Part shown: one piece after another, positions 46,605-58,900 of the stretch
Layout of the letters: each line of letters starts with the position of its first letter
Numbering within the stretch: the stretch's first letter is position 1
Origin: Corbicula japonica
Taxonomy: Eukaryota > Mollusca > Bivalvia > Venerida > Cyrenidae
Length of the DNA stretch: 64,000 bases
Reading direction: 5' to 3'
Assembly (NCBI GenBank): GCA_038501625.1
Contig: JAZAYU010000219.1
Location: forward strand, 434,001 to 498,000
The notes under the pieces: generated by a model
Told to the model about the DNA's origin: nothing
The model's input: the letters and a program-made list of their open reading frames with translations, nothing else
Database searches by the model: none
Position numbers and translations under genes: made by a program

Positions 46605-47255
46605 CAGCTTAGGTTTCATAATCACTGATTAAAAGTAAACAAACGACTTTTATAATTTGAAGGCTTTTGTGATTATATGGATTCTCGTTTTTTTTGTTTC
46701 TATTTTATATGCAAAAAGGTATTTCTGTTGCAATGGGAATTTATTTCCTTGAAATTGGGATTTTTTTCGAAATTGGGTCCCTATTTGGCATTGGTAATGG
46801 GGTCCAATATCGGCCCTGTGAGACCGGCTGATAAAGGCAAGATTATTCTTTTCTTGTTTTTTATTTACCTGTAATTTGTATAATTTATAGTGCATTTAGT
46901 ATTCATTTATAAAATTGAGGTAACGGTCATTTAAATATAGTTTTTAAAAAGAATACCAAATAGTGGAACATAGACAAGGGTCAAAAACATGCATGATGAC
47001 ACATACTGAACAGTTTTCTTTATAACTTATATGCCATAGTACATGTACGCACAAAAATATATGCATCCTAACGTATTCCCAAATATGACTTTAAAGGTTC
47101 AAAGCAACAAGTGGTTAAAGCAACTATCAGTTCAACCAATTTCTTAAAAATAAAACATTCTGACTCCCAACAATACCTATGAAACATCTATGATTATATA
47201 TTAATATTTTAATGTAACTGACTATATCCCTGAATAGTATTATAATAATAAATCA

Positions 47256-49347
47256 ACTAGAAATGTGTCCATAGGACACAGATGCCCCCGCTATGCATCG
47301 TTTCCAGATACTAAAGTGCAATGATGGGAATAATAGCATTTCAAAGACAGTGATGTTCGAGTAATTATAAGAATATGCATAAACTTGATGATCAAGTAAA
47401 TTATTTGTATTTGTGGCACTGTTGTCTTCTCATTACGGAAATGTCTGTGAAGAAGTTGGTGGTAATGCAATGCAATGTCATAGTGAACATTTGTGCCAAG
47501 TTATTTTGAAATCCCTTCATTCATAAAGAAGTTATAGCCCGAACAAGTAAATTCAAGTTTTAGTAACAGTGACCTTGACCTTGGACCTACAGGCATGGAC
47601 ATGGTACACAACTCACCACCTTGTCATGGTGAACATTTCTGCCAAGTTATTTTGAAATTACTGTATTCCTAATGTAGTTACAACCCTGACAAGAAAATTC
47701 TATTTTAGTAACAGTGACCTTGACCTTGGACCTAGGCATGGGCATGGTACGGGACACACCATCTTGTCATGATGAACATTTGTGTCAAGTTATTTTGAAA
47801 TCAATCTATTCCTAACAAAGTTACAGCCCGGACAAGAGAATTCTATTTTTAGTAACAGTGACCTTGACCTACAGGCATGGGCATGGTACGCGATACACCG
47901 CCCTGTCATGGTGAACATTTGTGTCAAGTTATTTTGAAATCCCTCCATTTATAATGAAGTTACAGCCTGGACAAGAAAATTATATTTTTAGTAACAGTGA
48001 CCTTGACCTTGGACCTTCAGGCTTGGGTATTGTGCGGACACACTGCCTTGTCATAGTGAACATTTGTGCAAAGTTATTTTGAAATCCCTCCATTCATAAC
48101 AAAGTAACAGCACGGACAAGAGAATTCTATTTTAAGTTACACTGACCTTGACCTTTGACCTACAGGCATGGGCATGGTACCTGACACATCGCCCTGTCAT
48201 GGTGAACATTTGTGCCAAGTTATTTTGAAATCCCTCCATTCATAACAAAGTAACAGCCCGGACAAGAAAATTCTATTTTAAGTAACAGTGACCTTAACCT
48301 TGGACCTAAAGGCTTGGGCATGTATGTGACATACCGTCTTGATATGGTGAACAATTATACCAAGTTATTTAAAAATCCAATAAGAAATAACAAAGTTACA
48401 GAGCGGACAAGATTTTGCAAGAAAATTCTATTTTTAGTAACAGTGACCTTGACCTTGGACCTACAGTCACGACACACCGCCTTGTTATGGTGAACGTTTC
48501 TGCTAAGTTATTTTGAAATCCCTCCATTCCAAACAAAGTTAAGGGCAAAGTGTATATTTTTCTTAACACAAAATGTAAGTGAAAAAGGGGCATAATTTGA
48601 AAATATTGGAAGCATGGTTATGGGTCTTGCTGGTTATGATGTAGATTTTGATGGTGAAAATATATTTCAAGTTTCAAGGCAGTATCTCAAGTAGTTTTTA
48701 AGTTATGGGCAAAATGCACAAAATATAAGAAACAAGATATATTCCTATTAAAACTAATGTAAATGGAAGTATCAAAGGGCCATAACTTCTGAACAGAACA
48801 TGTAAGAGCAAAACCCCACCTTTTTGTACAACAACATATCAGGCCAAGCATTGTGGTAAAGTTTCATCAAATTCCCAGCAGAGGTGTAGGAGGAGTTGCG
48901 TTCACAAGATATATTCCTATTAAAACTAATGTAAATGGAATTATCAAAGGGCCATAACTTCTGAACGGAACATGTAAGAGCAAAACCCCACCTTTATGCA
49001 CAAAAACATATCAGGCCAAGCATTGTGGTCAAGTTTCATCAAATTCCCACCAGTAGTGTAGGAGGAGTTGCGTTCACGAGATATACTCCTATTAAAACTA
49101 ATGTAAATGGAAGTATCAAAGGGCAATAACTTCTGAACGGAACATGTAAGAGCGAAACCCCACCTTCATGCACAACTACATATCAGGCCAAGCATTGTGG
49201 TCAAGTTTCATTAAATTCCGACCAGTTGTGTAGGAGGAGTTGCGTTCACGAGAATATCGGACGGACGGACGGAAGGATGGACGGACGGAAGGACGGACTG
49301 ACAGGAGCAACTCTTAATGCCCGTCGCCATTTCATGGCGGGGGCATA
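47256..49347 (+). mobile_element. Pearl/Helitron-like element with two different tandem cores
   Basis: 5' hairpin TGTGTCCATAGGACACA then ATGCCCCCGC. First array: about eight ~144-bp units (47460-48550) with GGTGAACATTTGTGCCAAGT and CAGTGACCTTGACCTTGGAC. Second array: three ~173-bp units (about 48725-49250) with GATATATTCCTATTAAAACT and TAGGAGGAGTTGCGTTCAC. Then a GGACGGACGGACGG microsatellite at 49258-49303 and a terminal hairpin CGCCATTTCATGGCG with GGGGGCATAA. No Rep/helicase ORF, so non-autonomous. Confidence 0.75.
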
Positions 49348-49618
49348 AAAATATTAAAAATAAAAATAGGAATAGCCCCATAAGCTTTTTATGAATAGTT
49401 TGCAAATAATCTAAATAAAGAAGAGTATTATACAAAAAAAAAGAAGATCAACAAGAATAAATAATAAAAAGTTTACTACAAAGACAGAAAAAGATAATTG
49501 CAGGAAATACTAGTAAATATTTATGTCATAAATCCCTATTCAAAACCCCAAGTCTAATAAATGATCCCCACCTATTCTGCCAGAAAAAAAAATTGAAGTA
49601 TAAACAATGAAATTGAGA

Positions 49619-49624
49619 TTTATT
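49619..49624 (-). promoter_or_regulatory. Candidate poly(A) signal of the arylsulfatase gene
   Basis: AATAAA on the minus strand about 320 nt past the stop codon. Positional argument only. Confidence 0.35.
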
Positions 49625-49942
49625 GTCTTACATTTGAATAACTTAGGCAACATTTTCCATAAAAACGTGGGATGTTTCTATTGGCTTAAAACGAAATTTA
49701 TGATATGAATTTTGTGTTTTTGTGCTTTCAAAACTGTCACATTTTGTTTGAAAATTAAATAACCCATGATGCAATAACAGGGATTTTATGGTTAATTTCT
49801 TAAGAAAGGGAGACTACTAAAAACACTTTTACTTTTGCAACCATAGTTTCTATCACAGAAAATTTGAAAATGTGGTATATACTTGTATTTAATCTCAACT
49901 ACTGAACATGGATTGTCACCAAGTATCTTAACTGGCTCCATT

Positions 49943-52900
49943 CTACACAATCTGCCAAGGACCCCAGAACCCACCTAGGTACTTGGGATCAGCAAATTTA
50001 TCATCGTCAGGATAACGCACGGGAACTGCTGTTTTCTCATATTCAACAAGTCTATCTAACATGATCTTCACCATGTCTGTACGTGTTTTTGAAAGATCAT
50101 TTCTCTCATTTGGATCATCTCGAATATTAAAGAGCCAGACGTTTTGTGTTGTGTTTTGTTTCAAGCTGTACGCAGGTAGTCCTGTATAAGGAGGAGGGAC
50201 CCAACTTCCATTGCCTGCAAGAGTGAAAAAAAAACCAACAACTTTAACATAAATCTAAGTATTATTTTAATCCATTACTATATATATATATACACCTTTT
50301 ATTACATTGGGGATCAGTGTAGATCCAGATCAGCTGGCACCTGTGTCGTCTGATCAGGATCTGTACTTTTCGCTTTTAGACGCAATAGGTTATTTCTTAC
50401 AAAGAAGTGAATTGAGTAAATCCTTATCAGAAGGCATGGATATGCTGGCTGATCTAGATCTACACTGTCTGCCTATGTGATAAAAGGTGTATCTATGGAG
50501 TAAAGTTGATTTTGCTTGATTAGCAGAGGCGAATTATGGACTGAAAGCAAAATTAACCAGTAAAATATTTTTACCTATGAAAGATGAAAATCAGCATCAT
50601 TAGGGGAAATCTTTCTTCAATGATATTTCAGTTTGGTAAAAAAGTAAACATTTTAGATTCTGATCAGATGGCATCGTTGTACCAGCTGATTTATATCTAC
50701 ACTCTTTGACAATGCAATATAAGTTGTATTCATGGAATAAAGGGTTAATTAAAAAAAACAAGCAAATTCACAAATTTAATAATTACTACCACTATAGAAT
50801 AAATGTAATGAAGTAAATTCAATCTTTGAGCAAAGTAATATAATGAAACACTGAAAAGTACAAACCTGGGTCACCAGTTATTATTTTCCAGTCTCCAACA
50901 CGAAGAGCTGCCCTACGTCTTGTGTCAAAAGTATCGTTAAACATAGGGTCTCCTGAAGGTGGGTATAGTGGATCAATATTGTGTAAAAGCTCCTTTCTTG
51001 GACTTGTTTCTCCATTACTGAAACATATTAAAAAATTTTAAAAAAGTTATTGATAGCTGAAATTTAAAAGTTAAGTACCTATTTGACAGAAGCGCTATGT
51101 TATTTAATTATTACCTGAATTAACAGGGCCAAAATCATACAACTACGATTGAAGACCAGTCTCAAATCTCAAGCAGCTGATTGGCTGAAATGGTGACATT
51201 TGAGCCAATCAGCTGCTTGAGATTTGAGACTGGTCTCCAGTTTTTTTGTTTTATGACCTTGGACCCAGGTGTCCATATAAAAACTTCTACTGTCAAACTG
51301 TTTGATTCTGCCACCTCCTTCTTCTGAACTGTTAGCTTCAAATAAACTAAAAAAGCATGAATGAAATGATAAATGACTATGATAAATATGTGAATATGTT
51401 AGGAATGTATTACTCAAGATATCAAACACCTTAAAATTTTAATCGATTCATAGTTCAACAAGAGGTGTTTGTCAAACACAAATGCCCCCCCTGACGTGCA
51501 AGTGATATCTATTAGCATTGAATTTAAATTTTTGGAAATTTAGAGACTTTTGTAAGCTTTAGCAATGAAGGGTACCAGTCATGAAAGCAATTTACAAGAC
51601 GGTGGAACTCCTATATATCAACAAAGTCAAAAATCTATTTTTAGCTGTTGTGACCTAATTAGGCAGCGGACCGGAACCATTTATATAACTTTTGAAGAGA
51701 CTCATCCAATGATCAATTGTGTCAAGTTTGGTTGAAATTGGGTTAGCGGTTTGGGTGGAGATGTTGTTTAAAGACTGACAAAGTGAAAAATCTATTTTTA
51801 GCTGACGCGACCTAATTAGGCAGCGGACCGGAACCATTTATATAACTTTTGAAGAGACTCATCAAATGATCATTTGTGTGAAGTTTCATCAAAATTGACC
51901 CAGTAATATAGGAGGAGATGTCGTTCAAAGATTGACAAAGTCAAAAATCTATTTTTAGCTGTCATGACCTAATTAGGCAGCGGACCGGAACCATTTATAT
52001 AACTTTTGAAGAGACACATCCAACAATCGTTTAATATGAGGTCTGTATCACAAAGCGTTGTCTAGTTATTGATCGGACAACGTTTTTGTATGCAAAGGCC
52101 ACTGTGACCTTGACCTTTGACCTACTGATCCCAAAATCAATAGGGGTCTTCTACTGGTCATGACCAACCTCCACACCAAATATGAGGACTGTATCACAAA
52201 GCGTTGTCTAGTTATTGATCGGACAAGGTTTTTGTGGTCAAGGCCACTGTGACCTTGACCTTTGACCTACTGACCCCAAAATCAATAGGGGTCTTCTACT
52301 GGTCATGACCAACCTCCACACCAAATATGAGGACTGTATCACAAAGCGTTGTCTAGTTATTGATCGGACAAGGTTTTTGTGGTCAAGGCCACTGTGACCT
52401 TGACCTTTGACCTACTGACCCCAAAATCAATAGGGGTCTTCTACTGGTCATGACCAACCTCCACACCAAATATGAGGACTGTATCACAAAGCGTTGTCTA
52501 GTTATTGATCGGACAAGGTTTTTGTGGTCAAGGCCACTGTGACCTTGACCTTTGACCTACTGACCCCAAAATCAATAGGGGTCTTCTACTGGTCATGACC
52601 AACCTCCACACCAAATATGAGGACTGTATCACAAAGCGTTGTCTAGTTATTGATCGGACAAGGTTTTTGTGGTCAAGGCCACTGTGACCTTGACCTTTGA
52701 CCTACTGACCCCAAAATCAATAGGGGTCTTCTACTGGTCATGACCAACCTCCACACCAAATATGAGGACTGTATCACAAAGCGTTGTCTAGTTATTGATC
52801 GGACAAGGTTTTTGTGGTCAAGGCCACTGTGACCTTGACCTTTGACCTACTGACCCCAAAATCAATAGGGGTTTTCTACTGGTCATGACCAACCTCCACA

Positions 52901-55900
52901 CCAAATATGAGGACTGTATCACAAAGCGTTGTCTAGTTATTGATCGGACAAGGTTTTTGTGGTCAAGGCCACTGTGACCTTGACCTTTGACCTACTGACC
53001 CCAAAATCAATAGGGGTCTTCTACTGGTCATGACCAACCTCCACACCAAATATGAGGACTGTATCACAAAGCGTTGTCTAGTTATTGATGGGACAAGGTT
53101 TTTGTGGTCAAGGCCACTGTGACCTTGACCTTTGACCTACTGACCCCAAAATCAATAGGGGTCTTCTACTGGTCATGACCAACCTCCACACCAAATATGA
53201 GGACTGTATCACAAAGCGTTGTCTAGTTATTGATCGGACAAGGTTTTTGTGGTCAAGGCCACTGTGACCTTGACCTTTGACCTACTGACCCCAAAATCAA
53301 TAGGGGTCTTCTACTGGTCATGACCAACCTCCACACCAAATATGAGGACTGTATCACAAAGCGTTGTCTAGTTATTGATCGGACATGGTTTTTGTGGTCA
53401 AGGCCACTGTGACCTTGACCTTTGACCTACTGACCCCAAAATCAATAGGGGTCTTCTACTGGTCATGACCAACCTCCACACCAAATATAAGGACTGTATC
53501 ACAAAGCGTTGTCTAGTTATTGATCGGACAAGATGTGGTCTACGGACCGACCGACCGACCGACCGACATGTGCAAAGCAATATACCCCCGCTTCTTCGAA
53601 GGGGGGCATAATTAGGGAGTGAGTCAGTAGTTTGTTAAAAACAAAGAATAAACATCTAAATTGAATGGGGAAGTGGGAGAATGGAAGGGGTGTGGAGAAC
53701 ACGAGACCCTGAAGTTGAAGTTACCAAAATGTTTTCTTGGATTGAGGTCACTGAATGTAAACAAACAGTTTTTTACCAACTCTACTTCATGTAAGAAGTG
53801 AAAAGTCTACATCTAGACTGTTTAAACCACCACATACTTAATTGTAGCCCACTGATCATATCCATCCAGAGGCTTGGTACCATTCAAGCTTCCACCAGCA
53901 AGTTTCACCAGAGTTGGGTACCAGTCTGTCACATGCATGAGCTCAGGTGACACAGATCCTACAATCTTGTCGCTCAGAAGCTTGCTGTGAACAAAGCCTA
54001 CACCATGCATGCCTCCTTCCCACAGTGAACCCTTCCAACCTCGCAATGGCCAGTTGTTTCCACCTTCAATGACTTGACCTCCATTGTCTGAAATAGAGTC
54101 ATTAGTTATGGTTGAAGGAAAGATCATGAACACTACTGTTTAATCATTTTATTTTGCGCACGTTTAATTTCCGCATATTTCACACTACGGCAAAAACGTG
54201 AAATTCATCGCCAGCAAAATTAAACCATTTAACAGTGTTTCTGGAAAATACAGTTGCGCGAATTTATGACCCAGCAAATTTGGTTTTTTAGGGGTTTTGC
54301 ACGAAATTTCGTCCCTGCGAAATTTAATGATATTACAGTAGTACTCACTCTAAACTTTTTGTAGGGTGCTAGAATTTATGTATCAATGTGGTGCTGGTAT
54401 GAGCATGTTGCCCAGGATTATAGAACTAAATCTGGAGACCAGTCTCAAATATTAAGCTTGATTGTTTTATAGGTGCCATTTGTAATACATGTACAAGTAC
54501 TGCTAAGTAACTGAAGATACACAGTCACATAATATATGGCAGGGGAGGATCCTGTGGGTTTTCTTGAACCCCCCCTTTGGACAGTAATATGTAATTTTAA
54601 TGGGGATTTTTGCCATAGAGTTGGAATTTATCATGTTACTACCACAAGAATGCCCTTTATGTACACACTTTGAAAAAATCTTGGATATGATGATGTATTC
54701 TTTGTGGACGAAGAAATAATTATAGCCAATGGAAAGTTTTAGTGATGAACAGATGGATGAACTGAGTGATAGACACAAGTGATTATCTTTCAAACAGGCA
54801 ACACAGAATTACAGTGAAACCTGTATTAAGACAAGGAAGTGACAAAAAGTGGCTGATAACCACAAGTGGCTGTTTAACCCTTTCCTGGATGTATACACTT
54901 TTTTACACATGTGCGACCAGTGTAGATCCAGATCAGCCGGGACATCAAAGCCGTCTGATCAGGATCTGCACTGGTCGCATTTTGGTCAGAAATAACCTAA
55001 TGAATCAAAAAGCGAACAGTTTAGATCCTGATCAGATGTCACGGATGTGCCGGCTGATCTGGATCTAAACTGTTCGCCCTAGCAATAAAGTTGTATCTAT
55101 ATAGGAAAGGGTTAAGACAGGTAAAAATTAGGACAAAATTTCAGTTAAGGACATATTTAAACTGGCTGTTTAAGACAGGTTACTGCTGATATCAGGTGGC
55201 TGCTAAGGCAGGTTCAACTGTATTTCTATTACAAGCTGCTCATTTTCTTAGAGGTTTTTAAAACAATAAAATAGAAAGAAACCTGTAGTGAACACGAAGA
55301 TGGTGTTGTCCCACAATCCTTTCTGTTGCAAGGCCGCTGTAATATTACCAACAGCCTCGTCCATACAAGTCACCATACCTGAAAAAAACATTTGTTGTAA
55401 TTATTTTGACAGTTTTTTTTTCATTCTTCATTATATATTAAACTCCCACATCAGTGATGATGGTTACAAGGTGGATAAGCTTTAACATCATATATACGCC
55501 CTTTTTATGCATGTCCGATCCAGATCAACTGGCACATCTCTGCCATCTGATCAAGATCTGCATGTTGGCTGTTTTGGTCAGAAATTACCTAAAAGAGCAA
55601 AAAGAGCAGATACTGATTAAATGGCAAAGATGTGTCCGGAGATCTGGATCTACACTGTTTGCCCATACTTTATAGGGAGGGGTTAAGCTACTCTGACTGT
55701 TTTTTATCAAATTATCTATGTCCTCCGACATATTATGATCAAGAGAAGGACATTTAGTGATTTTTATTATATCGAAATGGACATGGAAACTGTAAACTTC
55801 AGAAAAAACATAATATCTCTTTGTTTATTTCTTGTTTTTCATTTCTTTTTTGTTTTTCACTATACTGCTTAAATGCCCTCTTTTCATCTATCTACCTTTT

Positions 55901-58900
55901 TGTTACCTTACCAAGACATATCCTGGTAATTAAGTTAATTCTGTTTTTATCGAAAATCCTGTTTAAAAACATGCAAATGGTTGCAGGCTTTGACAGCTAC
56001 ATTCTTCTCAAAGATGGAAGACCATGGCCCAATAGCATAATACAAAGACTGGAGACCAGTCTCAATCTTGCAGTTTATGATCTTGGGCACAGTCTAAAAT
56101 ACCAAGCAACAGACTGGGTAATCTAGCCAAACAAGCCAATCACATGCTACAGTTTTGAGACTGGTTTCAGAGTTTATTAACTTTGGCACTGGATTACACT
56201 ACCTGCATATGTTCTTCTATCTTTGTCCTGTATATGTTTGTAGCGCTCAGTGTAATGTTCAGGTACTTGTAGTGGGCTGTGTACTGCTTGGAATGGCACA
56301 TACATAAACAATGGCTGAAACACACACACAAGTACATGTAGGTTGGTCAATGTTCACCCTTGGATAACAGCCATATTGCATGGAGTAAGGTGCTAAGCCA
56401 GAAAGTTTTGGACAAATTTCTCTGTTTACCCTAAAACTGCGTCAAATTTGATGAAAATGTAGTTTGAATTGTCAAATAAGTAGCTTCACGAAGTTTTTAA
56501 TTATTTGTTTTACATCCAACAACATGTTCTGATTATCAAAATTCTAATCTCTAAATCATCAACTGTATACTTTGAACAGCAGCAACCAATGATTTATGAC
56601 TCACCTTACTTGTGTCATGTTTTTGAATGATATCTATAACTTTACTAGCAAACAGATGTGTGGAATACAATCCACTGTAATTATCTGCTGGTGTTGTATT
56701 ATCCCGTAAATCATAGCCACACATGTCGTTGTAACATCTGTAGTGTGTGTAGTAGTCCTCACTGCCCGTCAGATACCCTAAACATTGAAATATAACACTT
56801 TAACCCTTTACTCCATGGGATATGGCTGTTATCCCATGGGTGAACACCGAACAATGGAGATCCAGATCAGGGTTGAAGGTTATAAAACTGAGATTGGAAA
56901 CCAGTCTCAAATCTCAAGCATCTGATTGGCTGAAATGGCGACTGGTCGCCATTTCAGCCAATCAGATGCTTGAGATTTGAGACTGGTTTCCATGCTCAGT
57001 TTTATAACCTTGGGCACAGATGGCATTCACTTTTGTTAAGCAAGACCTCTTGACTGAACTTTACACAAAGTAGACTTTGCACAGACTGTGAAAATGTGTA
57101 CAGTATTTACAAATTAGGCTTTAGTCTTAACCATCTGTGAAAAAGTTAAGCTGATATTTTGAGAAAAAATGATATAGACTGTACTACAAAATACCGTATA
57201 GCGGGTTTTTTCTGCGGGTGCCAAATTTCTGCGTTTCTGCGGTCTGCGGATGAAATCGCAGAAATATATCCAGCAGAAAAAAATACACCAGCAGAAATTT
57301 TAATCGCAAAATATTGTTTCATTTTCAAGCGAAAATCATCGGAGTCGCCATGACCGAGATAATCCATTTCGCAATACAGACAGTGTGAAATAATTACGAT
57401 CAATTACCGAAAATCATTATCGTATAGGCATAGTATAAACGCGACATTTGCTCAAACATTTCTCAAACATTGCTCAAACATTCAATTTAATTGAATAGTT
57501 GTTTGAGAGTTGTTTTTCATCGATAAATAATATCTTTGTATTTTTTTGATAAAATAAATTGAGTAATAGGTATTGACCCATGAATCAAAATATTGAATTA
57601 TATGCAGTTTGTATAGTATTTCACAAGTAACAGTAACAGAGACAGTAAATATCTATATACCGCACCTAGATGATTGTCTCCCTTAGTATGCTTATATCAC
57701 AGTTGTGTTATTCTTACGACACCTTACCCAATATGAACCGCAGAAATTTATCATTCAAGTGAACCAAAAACGCAGAAATAAAAAACGCAGAAATGTTTGC
57801 ATCCATTTTTGAGGGCAAAACGCAGAAATATGACCGCAGAAATAACACGCTATACGGTACTAATGACCAAAAAAATTAATTAGTGGCTTTTTTACATCCA
57901 ATTTTTATTATCAAACTTTTATTGCAACATTTTTACGATACAACCTTTTAATAAATTATGTACCATCTGCTTTAAAAACCTGAATAAAAAGTTGAAATCT
58001 AGATTGCTTACTGTCATAAATATATCCCCTGGGAAACTAATGCAGTGTAGATTCAGATCAACTCGCACATCTGTGCAGTCTGATCAGGGTCTATACTGTA
58101 TACTGTTGAGTCTTTTTAAAAGGCTTTCAGAATGTTTCTGAATGAAAAGTGAACTGTGTAGATTCAGTTCAGACTACACAGACGTGCAATGAATGTGATT
58201 TAAAGATATACCATGTAGAAATGGGTTAATTAAGGAATGATTCTTATTTTGGTGCGGTTCATGCAGATTGGACATGCACGCAAGAGCTGGCAAATCTATA
58301 AAGCGCGCTAGCGCTTTATGGTAAATTTGCGAGCTCTCGAGTGCACGTCCAATCTGCATGAACCGCACCAAAATAAGAATCATTACTTATATTTACATTT
58401 TATTCATTTTTTCTTTAAATAAACTTAAGTCGAACGCTTTCAAAAATAAGTATTAAGTGAAAAAGGCGAGTTATATGTGGGAGTTTTCAATAGTAACAGC
58501 CATGACGTTACTGACGTCATTACGGGTCATGCGGTTCATGCAAAATGAACCGAATTTTTTAAAACGAAGAAATCAATAGGAATGTAAATATTATTCTTTT
58601 ACTCCTTATATGAAGATTTTATTAAATGTGTGACCAGTGTACCGGTAGATAGAGATCAGCCAGAACATCCTTGCTGTCAGGTCCGGATCTGACAGTTGCT
58701 TTTTGGTCAGAAATTTCCAAAAGAATCAAAAGCAAATAGCGCAGATCCTGATCAGACAGCTTTGATGTGCCAGCTGATTGGATCTACACTGCTTGCCAAT
58801 GTGATCACTGTCATATCCATGGAGTAAATGTTAACTGTAGGGGTAAGTCACCGAACTTAATTAAGCTTTTTAGTCTTTCATGTTTGGACCATGAAAACAG

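Noticed and set aside
51169..51429. 86-codon minus-strand frame as an extra arylsulfatase exon
   Set aside because: The neighbouring exons (53838-54087 and 50866-51017) join in phase without it, and half of it lies in a family B palindrome.
47280..53545. A designed or selected enhancer array rather than a transposon core
   Set aside because: Hairpin start, ACGG/GACC microsatellite and terminal hairpin show that these arrays are cores of mobile elements; any enhancer role would be secondary.
57146..57403. Overlapping open frames on both strands
   Set aside because: Fall across the left end of a TIR element with CGCAGAAAT repeats; no coding signal.
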